A stretch of 64,000 bases of DNA from Parus major (taxonomy: Eukaryota > Chordata > Aves > Passeriformes > Paridae): positions 25,132,100 to 25,196,099 of the forward strand of contig NC_031769.1 in assembly GCF_001522545.3 (NCBI RefSeq), written 5' to 3'. The notes under the pieces were generated by a model, which saw only the letters and a program-made list of their open reading frames with translations, was not told the origin of the DNA and made no database searches. How positions within the stretch are numbered: the first letter of the stretch is position 1; each line of letters opens with the position of its first letter. Of this stretch, positions 36,716-49,100 are shown one piece after another. The position numbers and the translations under genes were made by a program.

Positions 36716-38588
36716 CTGAAAATAAATGACATTTGAATACAGTAACTTGCATTATGTTTTTAACAGGAAATTGTATAAAATTAAGTTATAATCCCAACAT
36801 ATACAAAGAACAAAAGTGTGCTCTGTGCAAACAAAATAATTTTCAGTAGAGTACTAAAGGCTGGAGGAAACAGTCTTGCAACCTGTGCCTACAGCTTCAA
36901 CAATCATGCTGCTGAATCCATATAATTTGGAATATTTACAAAGATACATACATTTTACACTGACTGAGAGGTTTGAACTCCATCTTCAAACTCCCTATGT
37001 AATGAATGTTTTCTTCTCTTACCAAAAATCAGATAAAGCAATACTACCAGGTATGCATCATGGCAGGGAGAAGTAGAACACTATATCTGAAACAGTCTGC
37101 TAGGTTTCATCAAATTTCAAGTTTAAGTAATCATAACCCAAACAGGTAGTAACATTAAAAATGGCAATGACAGAATATATACTTCCTCTTTTTCAGTAAA
37201 GGGGAGAGCAGCACTAGACTTAGATAACTAAATTAATAATTGACATGACAAAATAGTAATTAAGCCCAGTGTTAACATCACATTGCAGTATATAAAAGTC
37301 CAGTAATATTTCGGTGTTACTGTATTCTTGAAAAGATTTAGTTATTTTGGCTAGTTCCCCTTGGCCAGACATGACACAAACACAACAAATCTCAGATTAA
37401 CACAAACTAAACAAAAAAGCCAGCCTTCCAGGAATCAAATATGAAAAAGCATAACAAAGTTTTAGGGAAAAAAGAGCTTCCAGTTAATAACAAAAAAAAA
37501 TATTAACTAGCCTTGGTATAACTTGATCTCTTATGAATTTTAATTCTTCTTTAACAAAGAAAGTTCAAAATGGAGCTTTCACTGTTCAAAATCTCCACAT
37601 AATTTAAATTTCTTAAAGAACTTGAGACTTGTACATAGAGCAAATTTGGAGTACTCTGCAGTCAGAGCAGAGAAAAAAAAAATATGCATCATCCATGAGG
37701 AGAAATTGCTAAAAATAGTTTGATATACAACAGCGTGAAAGCAATTTTTGCATATAAATTCACATTAGAAATAAGAAGATCTTACAAGGAATATAACAGG
37801 AACTGATCAGAAGTGCAGGCAACATCTGAGAAGCCAAAATTTGTAGGATTAAAATGAGACTTGATGAAAGTCAAGCTGAATTAGATCCTTAATGATTTGG
37901 GGGTTTAAATGCGTAAATTTATTTGACCATATCAATTACAAGAAACAACAAAATACAAAAATCACTTGTTATGCAATGGTGATGAAGAGATTCACCTAGA
38001 ATCACCTAGCTACAGCCTCAGAACTAAACAAATATTCTGTATTATTTACAAATAAAGATGCTGCTATCGGACAAAGATGCAAATGTGGAGACAGCTACCT
38101 GCAAACTAAAAGAGTAAATCAAGGCATGGAAAACAGAAGCAAAGATCCAAGAATTAAAAATGTTCAGAAGCTTTAGAGGAGTTCACAAGCTCACTACTGA
38201 AATAGTGCTGCAGTATTTATTTTGAGATCAACATAGAAAATAGAATTTCTGTGTTTGGTGAATGATATGAAACATCTATGTCCCAACAGTTCATGTAACA
38301 GTTCTGGTAACTGTGACATGGTCTCTCGGGTTGTAACATTATTTTGTATTCTGAAACACCAAATAGCTCTTATGTTACTACTCATTTTGTACCTGTCATT
38401 GTAGCAACAGAATTTATTGTTTCAAAATACCATCTTTCATTTTAAAATTTCTCAGAACTCTCTTGTGCCAAAGACACAGGAAACAGCTCTTCTGCAGCTT
38501 TTGTTAGTAGTATGTTCAGACCATCATTAGGACTCAAGAAATAAGTAAGATGTCAGATAGTTAAGCTGCTGATTCCCTAAAAACTTAC
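36716..38588. other. Interval where the VWA exon of the relic gene would be expected
   Basis: AT-rich. I looked for the VWA motifs (D-x-S-x-S and TDG) on the minus strand and did not find them. An open stretch at 38194-38385 has only a vague likeness to the end of a VWA domain. If a VWA exon existed it is deleted or beyond recognition by eye. Confidence 0.5.
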
Positions 38589-38811
38589 CCTTAGGATCAA
38601 AGTTAGATGATGTGATTATATGCACTACATTTATAAATGGAACTCCCATACTTTCACATGGAAAAATGTTAGGAATACACAAACTGAGTTTCATCTTTGT
38701 TATAAAAAGAACCACCGGGCGATTATTTGAAACAGATGTGAAAAAAGTCACTATGTTCCACTTCAACGGCAGCAGAGGAAATGGAATAATGAAAATGAAA
38801 CAGATAAGCAT
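38589..38811 (-). pseudogene. Possible leader exon of the relic COL28-like gene
   Basis: An ATG at 38811 opens 74 codons that begin MLICFIFIIPFPLLPLKW, a strong signal-peptide-like core. The frame runs open to a consensus donor (AAGG|GTAAGT) in phase 1, the same phase as the COL28A1 leader exon. A TATATAAAAAG sequence lies at 38835-38845, but too close to the ATG to leave a 5' UTR. No sequence similarity to the COL28A1 leader is visible beyond its character, so the link rests on place and phase. Confidence 0.3.
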
Positions 38812-38829
38812 GAAAATCCAGGCTGCCAA

Positions 38830-39817
38830 TTTTGCTTTTTATATATGATAGAATACTTAATCTGAATTACTTTTTTATTTCTCCACACACTTTGGTCTAT
38901 TTTATTTATCAAAAAAACTGCTGAACTCTTAAAGACTTCTATTATTAAGGGAAAAAACAGCTGGTTTTACAAGGAAAAGTGCATTTTAAATTAAAGGAAT
39001 ATTACAATGAAATCTAAGAAAACTAGTTGTTGCAGCACTAAATGACATTTGTGGCTTAAATTAATGAAGACTCTGAAAATTTAGCACATAAAATGTAATT
39101 TGTAATACAAGTTCTCCACTATGCTTAGAGAAAAGAAAATACAATAGACATTAACACAAATGATGTTCAAAGCCACTCCAAACACATTTTATGTGTATAA
39201 ACTAAAGAGATTGAATACATGCAGATTATTGAAAAGATGGGTGAGCAACGACTTATCATACATTTTCTTAAAAATGTTTTGTTAAGTTATAAAAACATAG
39301 GAAAGGCTATTAAAAATTATATGCTGTAATTAAAAAGAGAAAGTAGGAAAATATTTAACAAGGAAGCCAAAGCATATGTATTTCCTTTCTTTTAAGAAAA
39401 AGGAAGTAAGAGAAGCAGCTAAAGTAAGGAACTAATGTCCCAACTCCAACAGTGCTGAAGAAAAATTTTTAAATGTGATATTTAAATATTTCTAGGCCAA
39501 ATATCACTGTTTCTATCTGAAGGAAGTTATTCTGAGAAAATCTGAAATTTTCCAATTAGTACTCCGTTTAAAATTTTGATTACAGACAATTTTAAACAGC
39601 ATTGAAAACAAAAGAAAAAAGGTAGAAGTTCACATCTCCATGGCTTGTAGAAAAACAGGTTATAAAATCTTAATCACATAGGAGTGAGGAAATATGTATA
39701 TTTTTTCCCCAGGTAATTTATATGTAAGAAAACTTTATCACTGTGCCATCAAATAATGGGAACATTTGCCCAGAGATGGTATGTAGTCCCAAAACTCCAT
39801 GCTTTGGCTGTTTGAGT
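38830..39817. other. Intergenic AT-rich stretch
   Basis: No gene, repeat family or RNA recognised. Confidence 0.5.
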
Positions 39818-40020
39818 AGGTCCCCAGAAACAGGGGGGGTAGAATTAGATTGGAAATGAGGGAGAAATTCTTTACTGTGAAGGTGGTGAGGCACTGGCAC
39901 AGGTTGCCTAGAGAAGCTGTGATGTCCTAACTCTGAAGTGTTCCAGGCCAGGCTGGACAGGGCTCTGACCAACCTGGTACACTGAGAGGTGTCCTTGGCA
40001 GTGGGGTTGGAATTGATACC
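39818..40020 (+). mobile_element. CR1 LINE 3'-end fragment
   Basis: Contains the typical CR1 3' block in sense: GAGAAATTCTTTACTGTGAA, GGCACTGGCACAGGTTGCCT and GGGGTTGGAATTGATACCTT. Non-coding and truncated at the 5' side. Confidence 0.88.
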
Positions 40021-40469
40021 TTAGGATTTAACTTTTATATTTTTTCACATATATGTAATCCTGCAATTCTTTAGTGTATAACTCTAAACTGCATGTAGAG
40101 CGTGAGTTATAGCTTTCCCATTTTGGTCAAATGAAAATTCCTCTCCAGGGCTGGGAATCAAGGACACCTTAGTGTTTCAGGCCATGCGAAATGTAAACAA
40201 AAGTGAGTTGGGGGAGGTCAGGGGGGGGGAGAAATGTCAAACTTGGGTATGACTTCATTACCTGAAGCTGTAATTCGATTAACCCCCAATATGCAAAGAG
40301 ACCAAACTTAGCAAAGTATGAAAACCCGTGACCCGTGGTCCATTTTTGGGTGTAGTCCCTGGGGGAGTGGGGTCGTCTGCCCTAAATGTACCCGGGGGCC
40401 CTTCAATAAATATAACCGCTTTTTATGCTCTTAATTTTGTCGAAAGGCTTCAGAATGAGATGTCCTTTG

Positions 40470-40598
40470 TGATCACAGAATGTTTCGGGCTGGAAGGGGC
40501 CGCAGTGGGTGCTCTGGTCCAGCCTCCCCGCTCCGGCAGGGCCATCCTGGAGCCCATTGCCAGGAGCGCGTCCCGAGGGCTCCCGGCCCGGCCCGCTC
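40470..40598 (-). mobile_element. CR1 LINE 3'-end fragment at the MIOS CpG island edge
   Basis: Antisense CR1 tail (CACAGAATGTTTCGGGCTGG, then GTCCAGCCTCCCC-type sequence). It is GC-rich and diverged on its right side, where it meets the 17-bp tandem repeat. Confidence 0.7.
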
Positions 40599-40683
40599 GG
40601 GGACGCTGAGGCGCCGGGGACGCTGAGGCGCCGGGGACGCTGAGGCGCCGGGGACGCTGAGGCGCCGGGGACGCTGAGGCGCC
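40599..40683 (+). repeat. Five perfect tandem copies of a 17-bp unit
   Basis: Unit GGGGACGCTGAGGCGCC repeated five times without a change (85 bp). It sits between the CR1 fragment and the E-box of the MIOS promoter. Perfect copies imply recent expansion and likely length variation between individuals. Confidence 0.97.
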
Positions 40684-40893
40684 GCCCGGGCCACGTGACC
40701 TTCCCGCGCGCCAATGGGAGGGAGGAGCGCGGGCCGGGGCCGGAAGCGCGCACTGCCTCGCCCAGCGGAAGCGCCCTGCGCGGACGGTGCTTCCGCTTCC
40801 CCGGCGCGCCGGAAACCCTCGTGCGCTTCCCGTTCCCCTGCCCGGGCGGCGGGGCCGCTGGCGGCGGCCGGGCTGGAGCCTCCCGCGGGCTTG
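40684..40893 (+). promoter_or_regulatory. MIOS: MIOS CpG-island promoter and non-coding exon 1
   Basis: GC-rich and CpG-rich, with no TATA box. Elements seen: E-box in CCACGTGACC (40692-40697), CCAAT at 40711-40715 and several ETS-like CGGAAGC sites (near 40741, 40764 and, reversed, 40790). A good donor (GGCTTG|GTGAGC) ends the presumed first exon at 40893. The start site cannot be fixed from sequence; it probably lies around 40.70-40.78 kb. The CpG island continues to about 41.06 kb. Confidence 0.75.
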
Positions 40894-41825
40894 GTGAGCG
40901 GCTGCCGCGCCCGGGAACGAACGGCGGGAGGGAGGGTGGCCGTCTGTCGGCTCCGGTCCGCTCTTGCGGCCGTCTCCGCGCTCCGCGTCTCCTGGGAACG
41001 GACTGCGGCCGGGAACCCTGCACCCCTTCGGAGGCGGGCGGGGGAGGGGGTGATGTGCAGGCACACAGAGGCGGCCCAAGTGGAGTAAATAATGCTGTTT
41101 TTTCATACCTCCCGATCTTGCATGTCTCTTTTCACAATAATATCAGAGCGATTTAGGATCTGTGGGGTCTCCTTGTCTGTAGGCACGTGTAGTGATTCTG
41201 GGCATGCAGGTACCGAAAGTGTAAAGGGAATTTTGACAGTAATGTGCCTATTGGGATGTTGCTGGAGCAGATACGAACGGAGACAAGGTAGCATTGGGGC
41301 AGGTGATGGGATTAGGAACTGTACAGTAAGATGACAATTTGAATTTCTGTTGAAGTCTTCCAAGAGAGAAAGCCTTTCTGGCCTATGGAGCGGGCTTTAG
41401 ACAAAATGGACAGACTCTAGTTTTTGTCACTTAATGTTTTTTAATTAGGCAGGGAAATGGTCTTCTAGATGTTTGAGGGAGTGGCTTTTTCTCAGCGGCA
41501 CACCCACGTATCCTGCCACAGCGCATCTCGGGTAATGTCTTCTTGCTTAATCCTGGTGTGGAGTTTGTAAACAAAGCAAATGCTGTTGTCATCGGTTTGT
41601 AGGTGGGCATGTTGGTTCTGTCTCAGTACATACATACCAGCAAAAACAACACGTGCTGTGAGGAGAATGCTTAATTTTAATGCATATTAATTAATTTGGC
41701 CTGAAATGTGTTATGAGTTAAACTCCTGGGCTAAAAGTAATTTGATTTTGTTTGTATAATGATGATTTCAGATTGAAAAAGAACTTTAGTTTTGATAACG
41801 TTCCTACAAATTATTTTCTCAACAG

Positions 41826-41896
41826 TTTCCGTATGCATGGATATCACCTGAATCTTCTTAGCAGAGCTTAAATTGTGTGTCAACTTTACCCTAGCC
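41826..41896 (+). other. MIOS: MIOS 5' UTR part of exon 2, with two upstream ORFs
   Basis: Acceptor TTCTCAACAG precedes it. It has two upstream ATGs: one opens 12 codons plus stop (41833-41871), the other 4 codons plus stop (41837-41851). Both stop before the MIOS start at 41897. Confidence 0.8.
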
Positions 41897-43193
41897 ATGA
41901 GTGGCTCCAAACCTGATATCCTGTGGGCACCACACCACGTTGACAGATTTGTTGTGTGTGATTCAGAGCTGAGCCTGTATCACATTGACTCTGCTGTAAG
42001 TTCAGAACTCAAGGCGGGGTCCTTGCGGTTGTCAGAGGAAACTACGGCTACACTGCTGTCAATAAATTCGGATACACCATACATGAAATGTGTGGCTTGG
42101 TATCCCAAGTATGATCCTGAATGTCTCCTTGCTGTTGGACAGGCCAATGGCCGAGTGGTACTTACCAGCCTTGGGCAAGATCACAACTCAAAATCTAAAG
42201 ATTTGATAGGCAAAGAGTTTGTTCCCAAACACGCTCGGCAATGCAACACCCTGGCATGGAACCCACTGGATAGCAATTGGCTTGCTGCTGGGTTAGATAA
42301 ACATCGGGCTGACTTTTCAGTACTGATCTGGGATATCAGCAGCAAATATGCCCCAGAGACTGCAGTTGCTACAGAGAAAGTAAGGCTCTCAGCAGGAGAT
42401 GCAGAAGCAGGCCTGGTAGTAACAAAACCACTATATGAATTAGGACAGAATGATGCTTGTCTCTCTCTCTGTTGGCTTCCACGGGATCAGAAGCTGCTGT
42501 TAGCTGGAATGCATCGAAATCTGGCTATATTTGATCTTAGGAACACAAGCCAAAAAATATTTGTTAACACCAAGGCTGTCCAAGGAGTGACTGTTGATCC
42601 CTATTTCCACGATCGTGTCGCTTCCTTCTATGAAGGCCAGGTTGCCATATGGGATTTAAGAAAGTTTGAAAAGCCTGTTTTGACCCTGACAGAGCAACCA
42701 AAACCCTTAACAAAAGTTGCATGGTGTCCAACAAGGACTGGGCTGTTGGCTACTTTAACAAGGGATAGTAATATTATTAGACTGTATGATATGCAGCATA
42801 CTCCCACCCCTATTGGAGACGAAACTGAACCAACAATAATTGAAAGAAGTGTCCAACCATGTGATAATTACATTGCTTCATTTGCCTGGCATCCCACAAG
42901 TCAAAATCGAATGGTAGTAGTGACTCCCAACAGGACTATGTCTGACTTCACTGTTTTTGAAAGAATTTCTCTCGCGTGGAGCCCAGTGACATCCTTAATG
43001 TGGGCTTGTGGACGACATTTGTATGAGTGTACAGAAGAAGGAAAGGCTAGTTCCTTGGAAAAAGACATAGCAACCAAAATGCGCCTCAGAGCTCTGTCAA
43101 GGTATGGTCTTGATACTGAACAAGTTTGGAGAAATCACCTCCTAGCTGGAAATGAAGATCCTCAGCTGAAATCGCTTTGGTACACTCTGCATT
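41897..43193 (+). CDS. MIOS: MIOS coding exon 2 (WD40 propeller)
   Basis: 1297 nt of coding sequence, ending ...SLWYTLH plus one base (CTGCATT|ATATCCTTT). The frame stays open by chance through the intron start to a stop at 43232-43234; joining to the next exon restores [11 protein letters not shown] as in mammals. Confidence 0.96.
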
Positions 43194-46100
43194 ATATCCT
43201 TTATTTTATTGTAGGTTTTGTCCTAAGGAAGTAATATACCTTTATATGTAAATCACTTACATAAAATGCATTAAAGTCTTTAAATGCAATGCAGCATCCT
43301 GTAAATACTTTGTATATGTTAACAAGATGTGACTTTAATTTTTTTAAAACATTTAGTGGGAAAAATTAAGCTTCCTATACATGAAAATACTTATGAAGCA
43401 GTATACTGAAGATATGGATCAAAAACTTACAGGAAACAAAGGTCCCTTAGTTTATGCTGGCATTAAATCAATTGTGAAGTCATCTTTGGGTAAGAATGCT
43501 CCAACTTTGCTAAGTATTGTTATAGTATGTTTGCAGAATGATGCACTCATGGGTATGTCTTTGGCAATTGTTCAAAGTGGTTATTTAAAAACATCAAAAC
43601 AAAATATTTCTGGTTGTTTTTTAATAATGTAAGTTAACAGTAATTTCCAGAGGTTTCAGTTTTCTTGGAAAGTCAGTAATTATATAAGCATAGTATCCTC
43701 AGAAGTAAATTTTTGATTTCAAATGTTTGAGTTTTGTCTGTGGCTCTAAGAATTCTTGCTCCCTGCATGACATATTTTTCAAAGCTCCACATCAGGGTGT
43801 AGTTCTAGAAAGGTGACTTTGCTGTAGTCACTGCTAATGTATTAGGTACATTTGTACTATTAAATTTAAGTAAGCTGACCTGTTCTGAGGTGGTGATCGC
43901 CCCTGGTTTGTCGCATTCTGCCTCTCATGCTCGCTTAAATTTTTCTTAGTATAATTTATTATTTGAATATTTATTTCTCTCTTCAATATGTCTTATTAAT
44001 AATTATGCTTCTTGGAGCAAAAAGTGAGTCTTCAGTGGTGGGAAAGCTTCTAACACATTGATGCTGGCTGAGAACTGGTAGAGCAGGTGCTTGACCGTGC
44101 ATTATATATTTTCAATTTGAACATACTTAGAACTATCGAATGGAACAAGTGGTAGAAGAAAGAAAAAAGACTGAGGAATATGTGACAAGCTTAGGTGCAT
44201 AATTTTTAGCAGATCAAAATAATTTTGTGCATGCTGCTCCTTACTGTGGAGTTGTAAGCAATGTTGAAATTCTAAAATGCAATACTCAGCTTTTGTGCCC
44301 TGCTTTATGATTGAAGTCAAAGCTTTGTGTTGTGATTGCAATTGAAACTGTGATTGAAGCATAATTTATTTCCCATTTCTAGGAACTACAGAGAACCTCA
44401 GGCACAGCAGGAGTGGATCTGATAGACAGGCAGATATTATTCAATATCTGAGTGAGGAGAGATCTTTGGCTTTGCAGCTCTGTGGGTGGATAAAGAAGGG
44501 AACAGACTTAGATGTGGAACCTTTCCTAAATTCGTTGGAACAGGAAGGAGATTGGGAGCGAGCTGCTGCTGTAGCACTTTTCAACTTGGACATAAGGCGA
44601 GCAATACAAATTCTGAATAAAGGGGCTTCCTCAGGAAAAGGTGTGTATTGTGTTTAGTCTTTTATTTTGGCACTCTATGACTTTAGTAGATTTTTTCTGT
44701 TAACAGAATTATGGAAGCTGGTATGGAAAATATGCCTGTTGTATTGTAAAATTGTTGCTTGAAATACTTGTATTGGATATTTGACAAATCCTGATATTTC
44801 ACTCATCAGACTACCATATGACATACTGTCTGTTTAAAATAGATCGTATATTGCAGAATTTCCTCCTGATAAAGCCACAGAAAGACATATGTTCAGAACT
44901 AGTGGGATTCTTTTTACTTTAACAAAATTGCTGGGGGTAAGAGTGTCTGCTTTCCACAAGGAGGGTTCAGAGTGAAGACATGCTATTTTCAAATTCAAGA
45001 CTCAAATTGAACTTTCTGACAGAATGGATATTTAGATTAAACAGATCTCAAGTTTTTTGGAAACTTCTGAGCTTGAAACTTCTATATAAAATTGTCATCC
45101 TCCAGCTAGGTCTGTTGAATAATGTCTGGATATACAATACTGTTTTTGCACTCCTTGTGGATATGGCTAATGATAATGACAATCTTTTATGATAGCTATT
45201 TCAAAATACAAGTAGTGTGATGTTGTTTAAAGAGGCTGTCATGCATGTAGATGCTAATTTACCTGAACAGATGTATTTAAAGCAAAATCTGTTATACATG
45301 ATAGCGTATGCAAGTTAATTTAGTTAGTGTTAATTCTGCTGCATTTTGTGTTGCATTTTGTGTTGCATCCTGACAAATCATTGTGTTTCAAGTGGATGCT
45401 TTCATTTACAGGTTTAACTGGATTTTTTTTTAAGTCCTTGAATAATATTGTTTCATTGATTGCTTTTCATAAATCAGGTGATCTGAACCTTAATGTAGTA
45501 GCAATGGCTCTATCAGGCTACACAGATGAGAAGAATTCACTCTGGAGAGAAATGTGCAGTACTCTAAGACTGCAGCTGAACAATCCCTACTTGTGTGCTA
45601 TGTTTGCTTTCCTGACGAGTGAGTCTGGTTCATATGATGGTGTTCTGGTGAGTAAATTTCTGTCTGTTAGGGTAAAATTTCTTTTTGCAATGGGAGCGCA
45701 TAGATACATGCATGTATGTAAGGGGAGTCCTGTATATGCCAAGAATTAATCAAATTAAAACCTATTATTTTATCTTGGTGCTGGCAAATAGCCTATCTTC
45801 CTGCAGAAGAGACATCTCATATCAGTGTATGTTATGTTAGTGACTAAGTCATGCATGAATGGCCAAAATATTGATTATAGTTAACACATTTTTTAGAGGG
45901 ATTTTATTTTTGGCATGGAGTTATTGAACCTCTAGAAATACGTTATAAAAATTTTGTAAGCAGTGGGAAGAAACAGAAGAGATTAACAATGGAATTGCAA
46001 AAAGTAGACTAAATGCAAGGGAGCTTGCAGAACTTTGATCAAGCTATATTTGCATTGAATTATATTTTATTTTCCCTTGCTTACTTGTTAAAATAATTTC

Positions 46101-49100
46101 ACTTTGTTCAAACAGTAAATAGAGTAGTTCCAGGTCTTCAGAAACTGATACAGAAAAGCCATTTAAAGGGCAAACTAAATCTTTAATCAAGAGATACTTT
46201 GAGCCTTTGGAGGAGTTAATGGACTTGATTCTTGGTTAGAGAACAGTAGACATACTTGATTCAGTAGGAATTATTTAGCCTGTAATGCAGCAGAATAATT
46301 GGTCCAAAGCTGTTGAAAGTGAAGTTGTCATGATTTGATGCTCTTAGGGTAAGGAAAAATAAAAATGGTTAGAATCCCAAAGGAGAGAAACCTGAATTTT
46401 TTTTTGTCTGTCTTTGAGAGAGGGTATTGTTGTTCTCTGGATATTGGGTAGTAATTTTATATTTTTTATTGATGAACTGGCAACTCACACATGACAAGGT
46501 GCTGTTTGTAGGTTTTAATTTAATTTTTCTTCAGTGAGACCTGTTGAAGTCTGCATGAAAAATTTTGCCGAGCGCATCTTGTTTTGACAATGTCAGTCAC
46601 AATTTCTAATCTGAGAATATCTGAGGGAAAAATATGGGTATAGTTAAGTGTGGGAATTAATATAGGGAAGTATTTTTTTTCTTCAGTGTTGCATCTAGCA
46701 TAATGGTTAAAAAGCAGAAAGTAAATATTGATACACTGCTGGACCTCAAGTGTTAATATATCTCTGAGAAATTAGTTTTGAATGTTTAGTTTTTGTTTGT
46801 TTGGGGTGTTTTCATTGCTTTGTTAACTCTTGTTTCCAATTTAAGGAAGGAATGGAGTGGTTAGGCTAGTTATTTTGTAAATACAGTAGACGGAACTTGG
46901 TTTGTTTTTCTCCTGCCTATGGTCTGGGACTCCTGGCTATACATGCTGGAAGTACAAAGTCCTCTACAGAACTTGCATAGTTTATTTTGGCAGAGTTTCA
47001 TAAACCATCTAGGATGTGTTGTACCAGTAGATTGTTCCCATATCTGCAGTCTTCCTCTGATACCTGTATCTGACTGCAGACAAGTAAGCTGATATTTAGA
47101 GTTGGCCTTCTTCAGATGTCACATTTTCTTTGTACACAATCAATTTCATTGTATCAGTTAGACAGTAGTGCAAGTGTTCTGATTTTTACAATGTGTTGGA
47201 AAAATGGAAACATTTATCTGATGTTAGTTATCCCCATTTTTCTCTCTAAAGTATGAAAATAATGTAGCTGTACGAGACAGAGTGGCATTTGCTTGCAAGT
47301 TCCTCAATGATGCTCAGGTAGGTTTGTGGTGGCACATTTAAGCAAACTTTTAAACTGCGCTTTATTCAGAGGCAGAAGAAAGTCTGGGGTAGAGGGGTGA
47401 ACAGTGGAAATAGTGAATCATGAGTGATTGGTTTTTCTTATCTCAGTAGTATATAAGATATGGAATAATCTGGTTTTTACTTTGCGCTTTCAGCTTAATT
47501 TTTGATTTGGTTGGTGGTTGGTTTGGGGTCTTTATTGGTTTTGTCGTGGTTTTGTAGGTTTTTGTGAGTATTCATTACATGGTAGTTCAAATGCAATTGT
47601 GTTAACTGTACACCTGGTTTACTGGAGACTATTTCTATTTATTCAGTATTTATTTCCAGGTGTTAATGTTCTCTCAAATTATGGTTTGGTTTTGCAGCAG
47701 AATGTTCTATTTTAAATTCACCAAAGTGTTCTAAGAATACATAACCTCTCTGCTTGCATTTTCTATCAAAAAGCTTAAAGTTTGTTTATAAACACTTGAT
47801 TTCATGCAGTGTCATATGATATAGTAATTTAACTTCTTCTACATAACATCCAGCAAGCAATGCATTCTGTTAGCAACAGGTGCTGTTTTTACATATATTT
47901 ATATATTTTTTCATATATATATTTTTTATAGCTCAACAGGTTTATTGAAAAGCTGACAAATGAAATGAAAGAGGCTGGCAACTTGGAGGGCATACTATTA
48001 ACAGGGCTGACAAAAGATGGAGTTGACTTGATGGAAAGTTATGTTGACAGAACTGGAGATGTCCAGACAGCAAGCTATTGCATGCTACAGGTGAATGTTT
48101 CATTCCAAAATAAATTTTATGGAGGAAAACTAAACATAGTTTCTTTATCAGGGTAGTGTTGAATCTTGTGAACTAAGAAGTATTTTTTATATTAAATTGG
48201 AACAATTGGTTGTTTAGGTTTTTTTGGTGGAGTTACTTGAAACTCAGTGTTAAGTGGTATTTGTCTTCACACTCTCTGGTTGAGATAGTTTGAGGAGATG
48301 GCAGGGGAAAGAGACTAAAGAAAATCATAATCCTTTTCATTAGCTGAACTGGGAATACCCATTTATCTGCTTATTGCTGGTGTGTTTCCTGATGTTTTCA
48401 GTATTTTTTTTGCTTTCAGAATTTTGGTAGAGAACTAAAGTGAGGTTTTTTGTTTGTAGGCTTTGGGTTTAGATTTTTGGGTTTTTTTTTAATAATGGAC
48501 TCATCTCGGCCCTTACACAGTAGCAGCTATTGCCAGTGGTGTATTTAACTGCATATGCAATCATGACAGTGATATAGATTGTGATACATGACAGAACTTT
48601 CAAATCCTTCATCTCACAGACTTGAGTTTTTAAGAGAACATGGCAGCACAAGTATTTTCAACCAGAGAGAAACTGAAGAAAACATTTATCAAATTCACAT
48701 TACAATTTAATGGAAAATTCATCTTCAGGATAAATGACGCTGTATTATTTCTTGCATCTTGTAGTACACTTTGTAAAGCCTTTTTAAAAAAAAAATGTTG
48801 TCTTCAATGTATGGCTGACATCTTTTCCTGCCTACTTTAGGGTTCTCCATCAGATGTACTTAAGGATGAAAGGGTTCAGTACTGGATTGAGAACTACAGG
48901 AATCTTTTAGATGCTTGGAGGTTTTGGCATAAACGTGCAGAATTTGATATCCATAGGAGTAAGCTGGATCCTAGCTCAAAGCCTTTAGCCCAGGTAAATA
49001 TAAATCTTCTATGAAATATGACCAGTCCAGAAAGGAACAAGGCATGTACTTGTATAAAAAAATCCCTTGCTGTCATATCTTGGTTTTCATGAGGATTTAT

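Noticed and set aside
38194..38385. Open minus-strand stretch that could be a VWA remnant of the relic gene
   Set aside because: No D-x-S-x-S or TDG motif and only a vague resemblance at the end; not enough to call.
40403..41156. Several long open frames of about 120-220 codons on both strands at the MIOS CpG island
   Set aside because: GC-rich sequence has few stop codons. The frames overlap each other on both strands, are rich in Arg/Pro/Ala/Gly, include the 17-bp repeat and match no family.
43194..43234. Continuation of the MIOS exon 2 frame to a stop, giving a 445-residue protein
   Set aside because: This runs into the AT-AC intron. The conserved protein continues at 43391; at most it is a retained-intron product.
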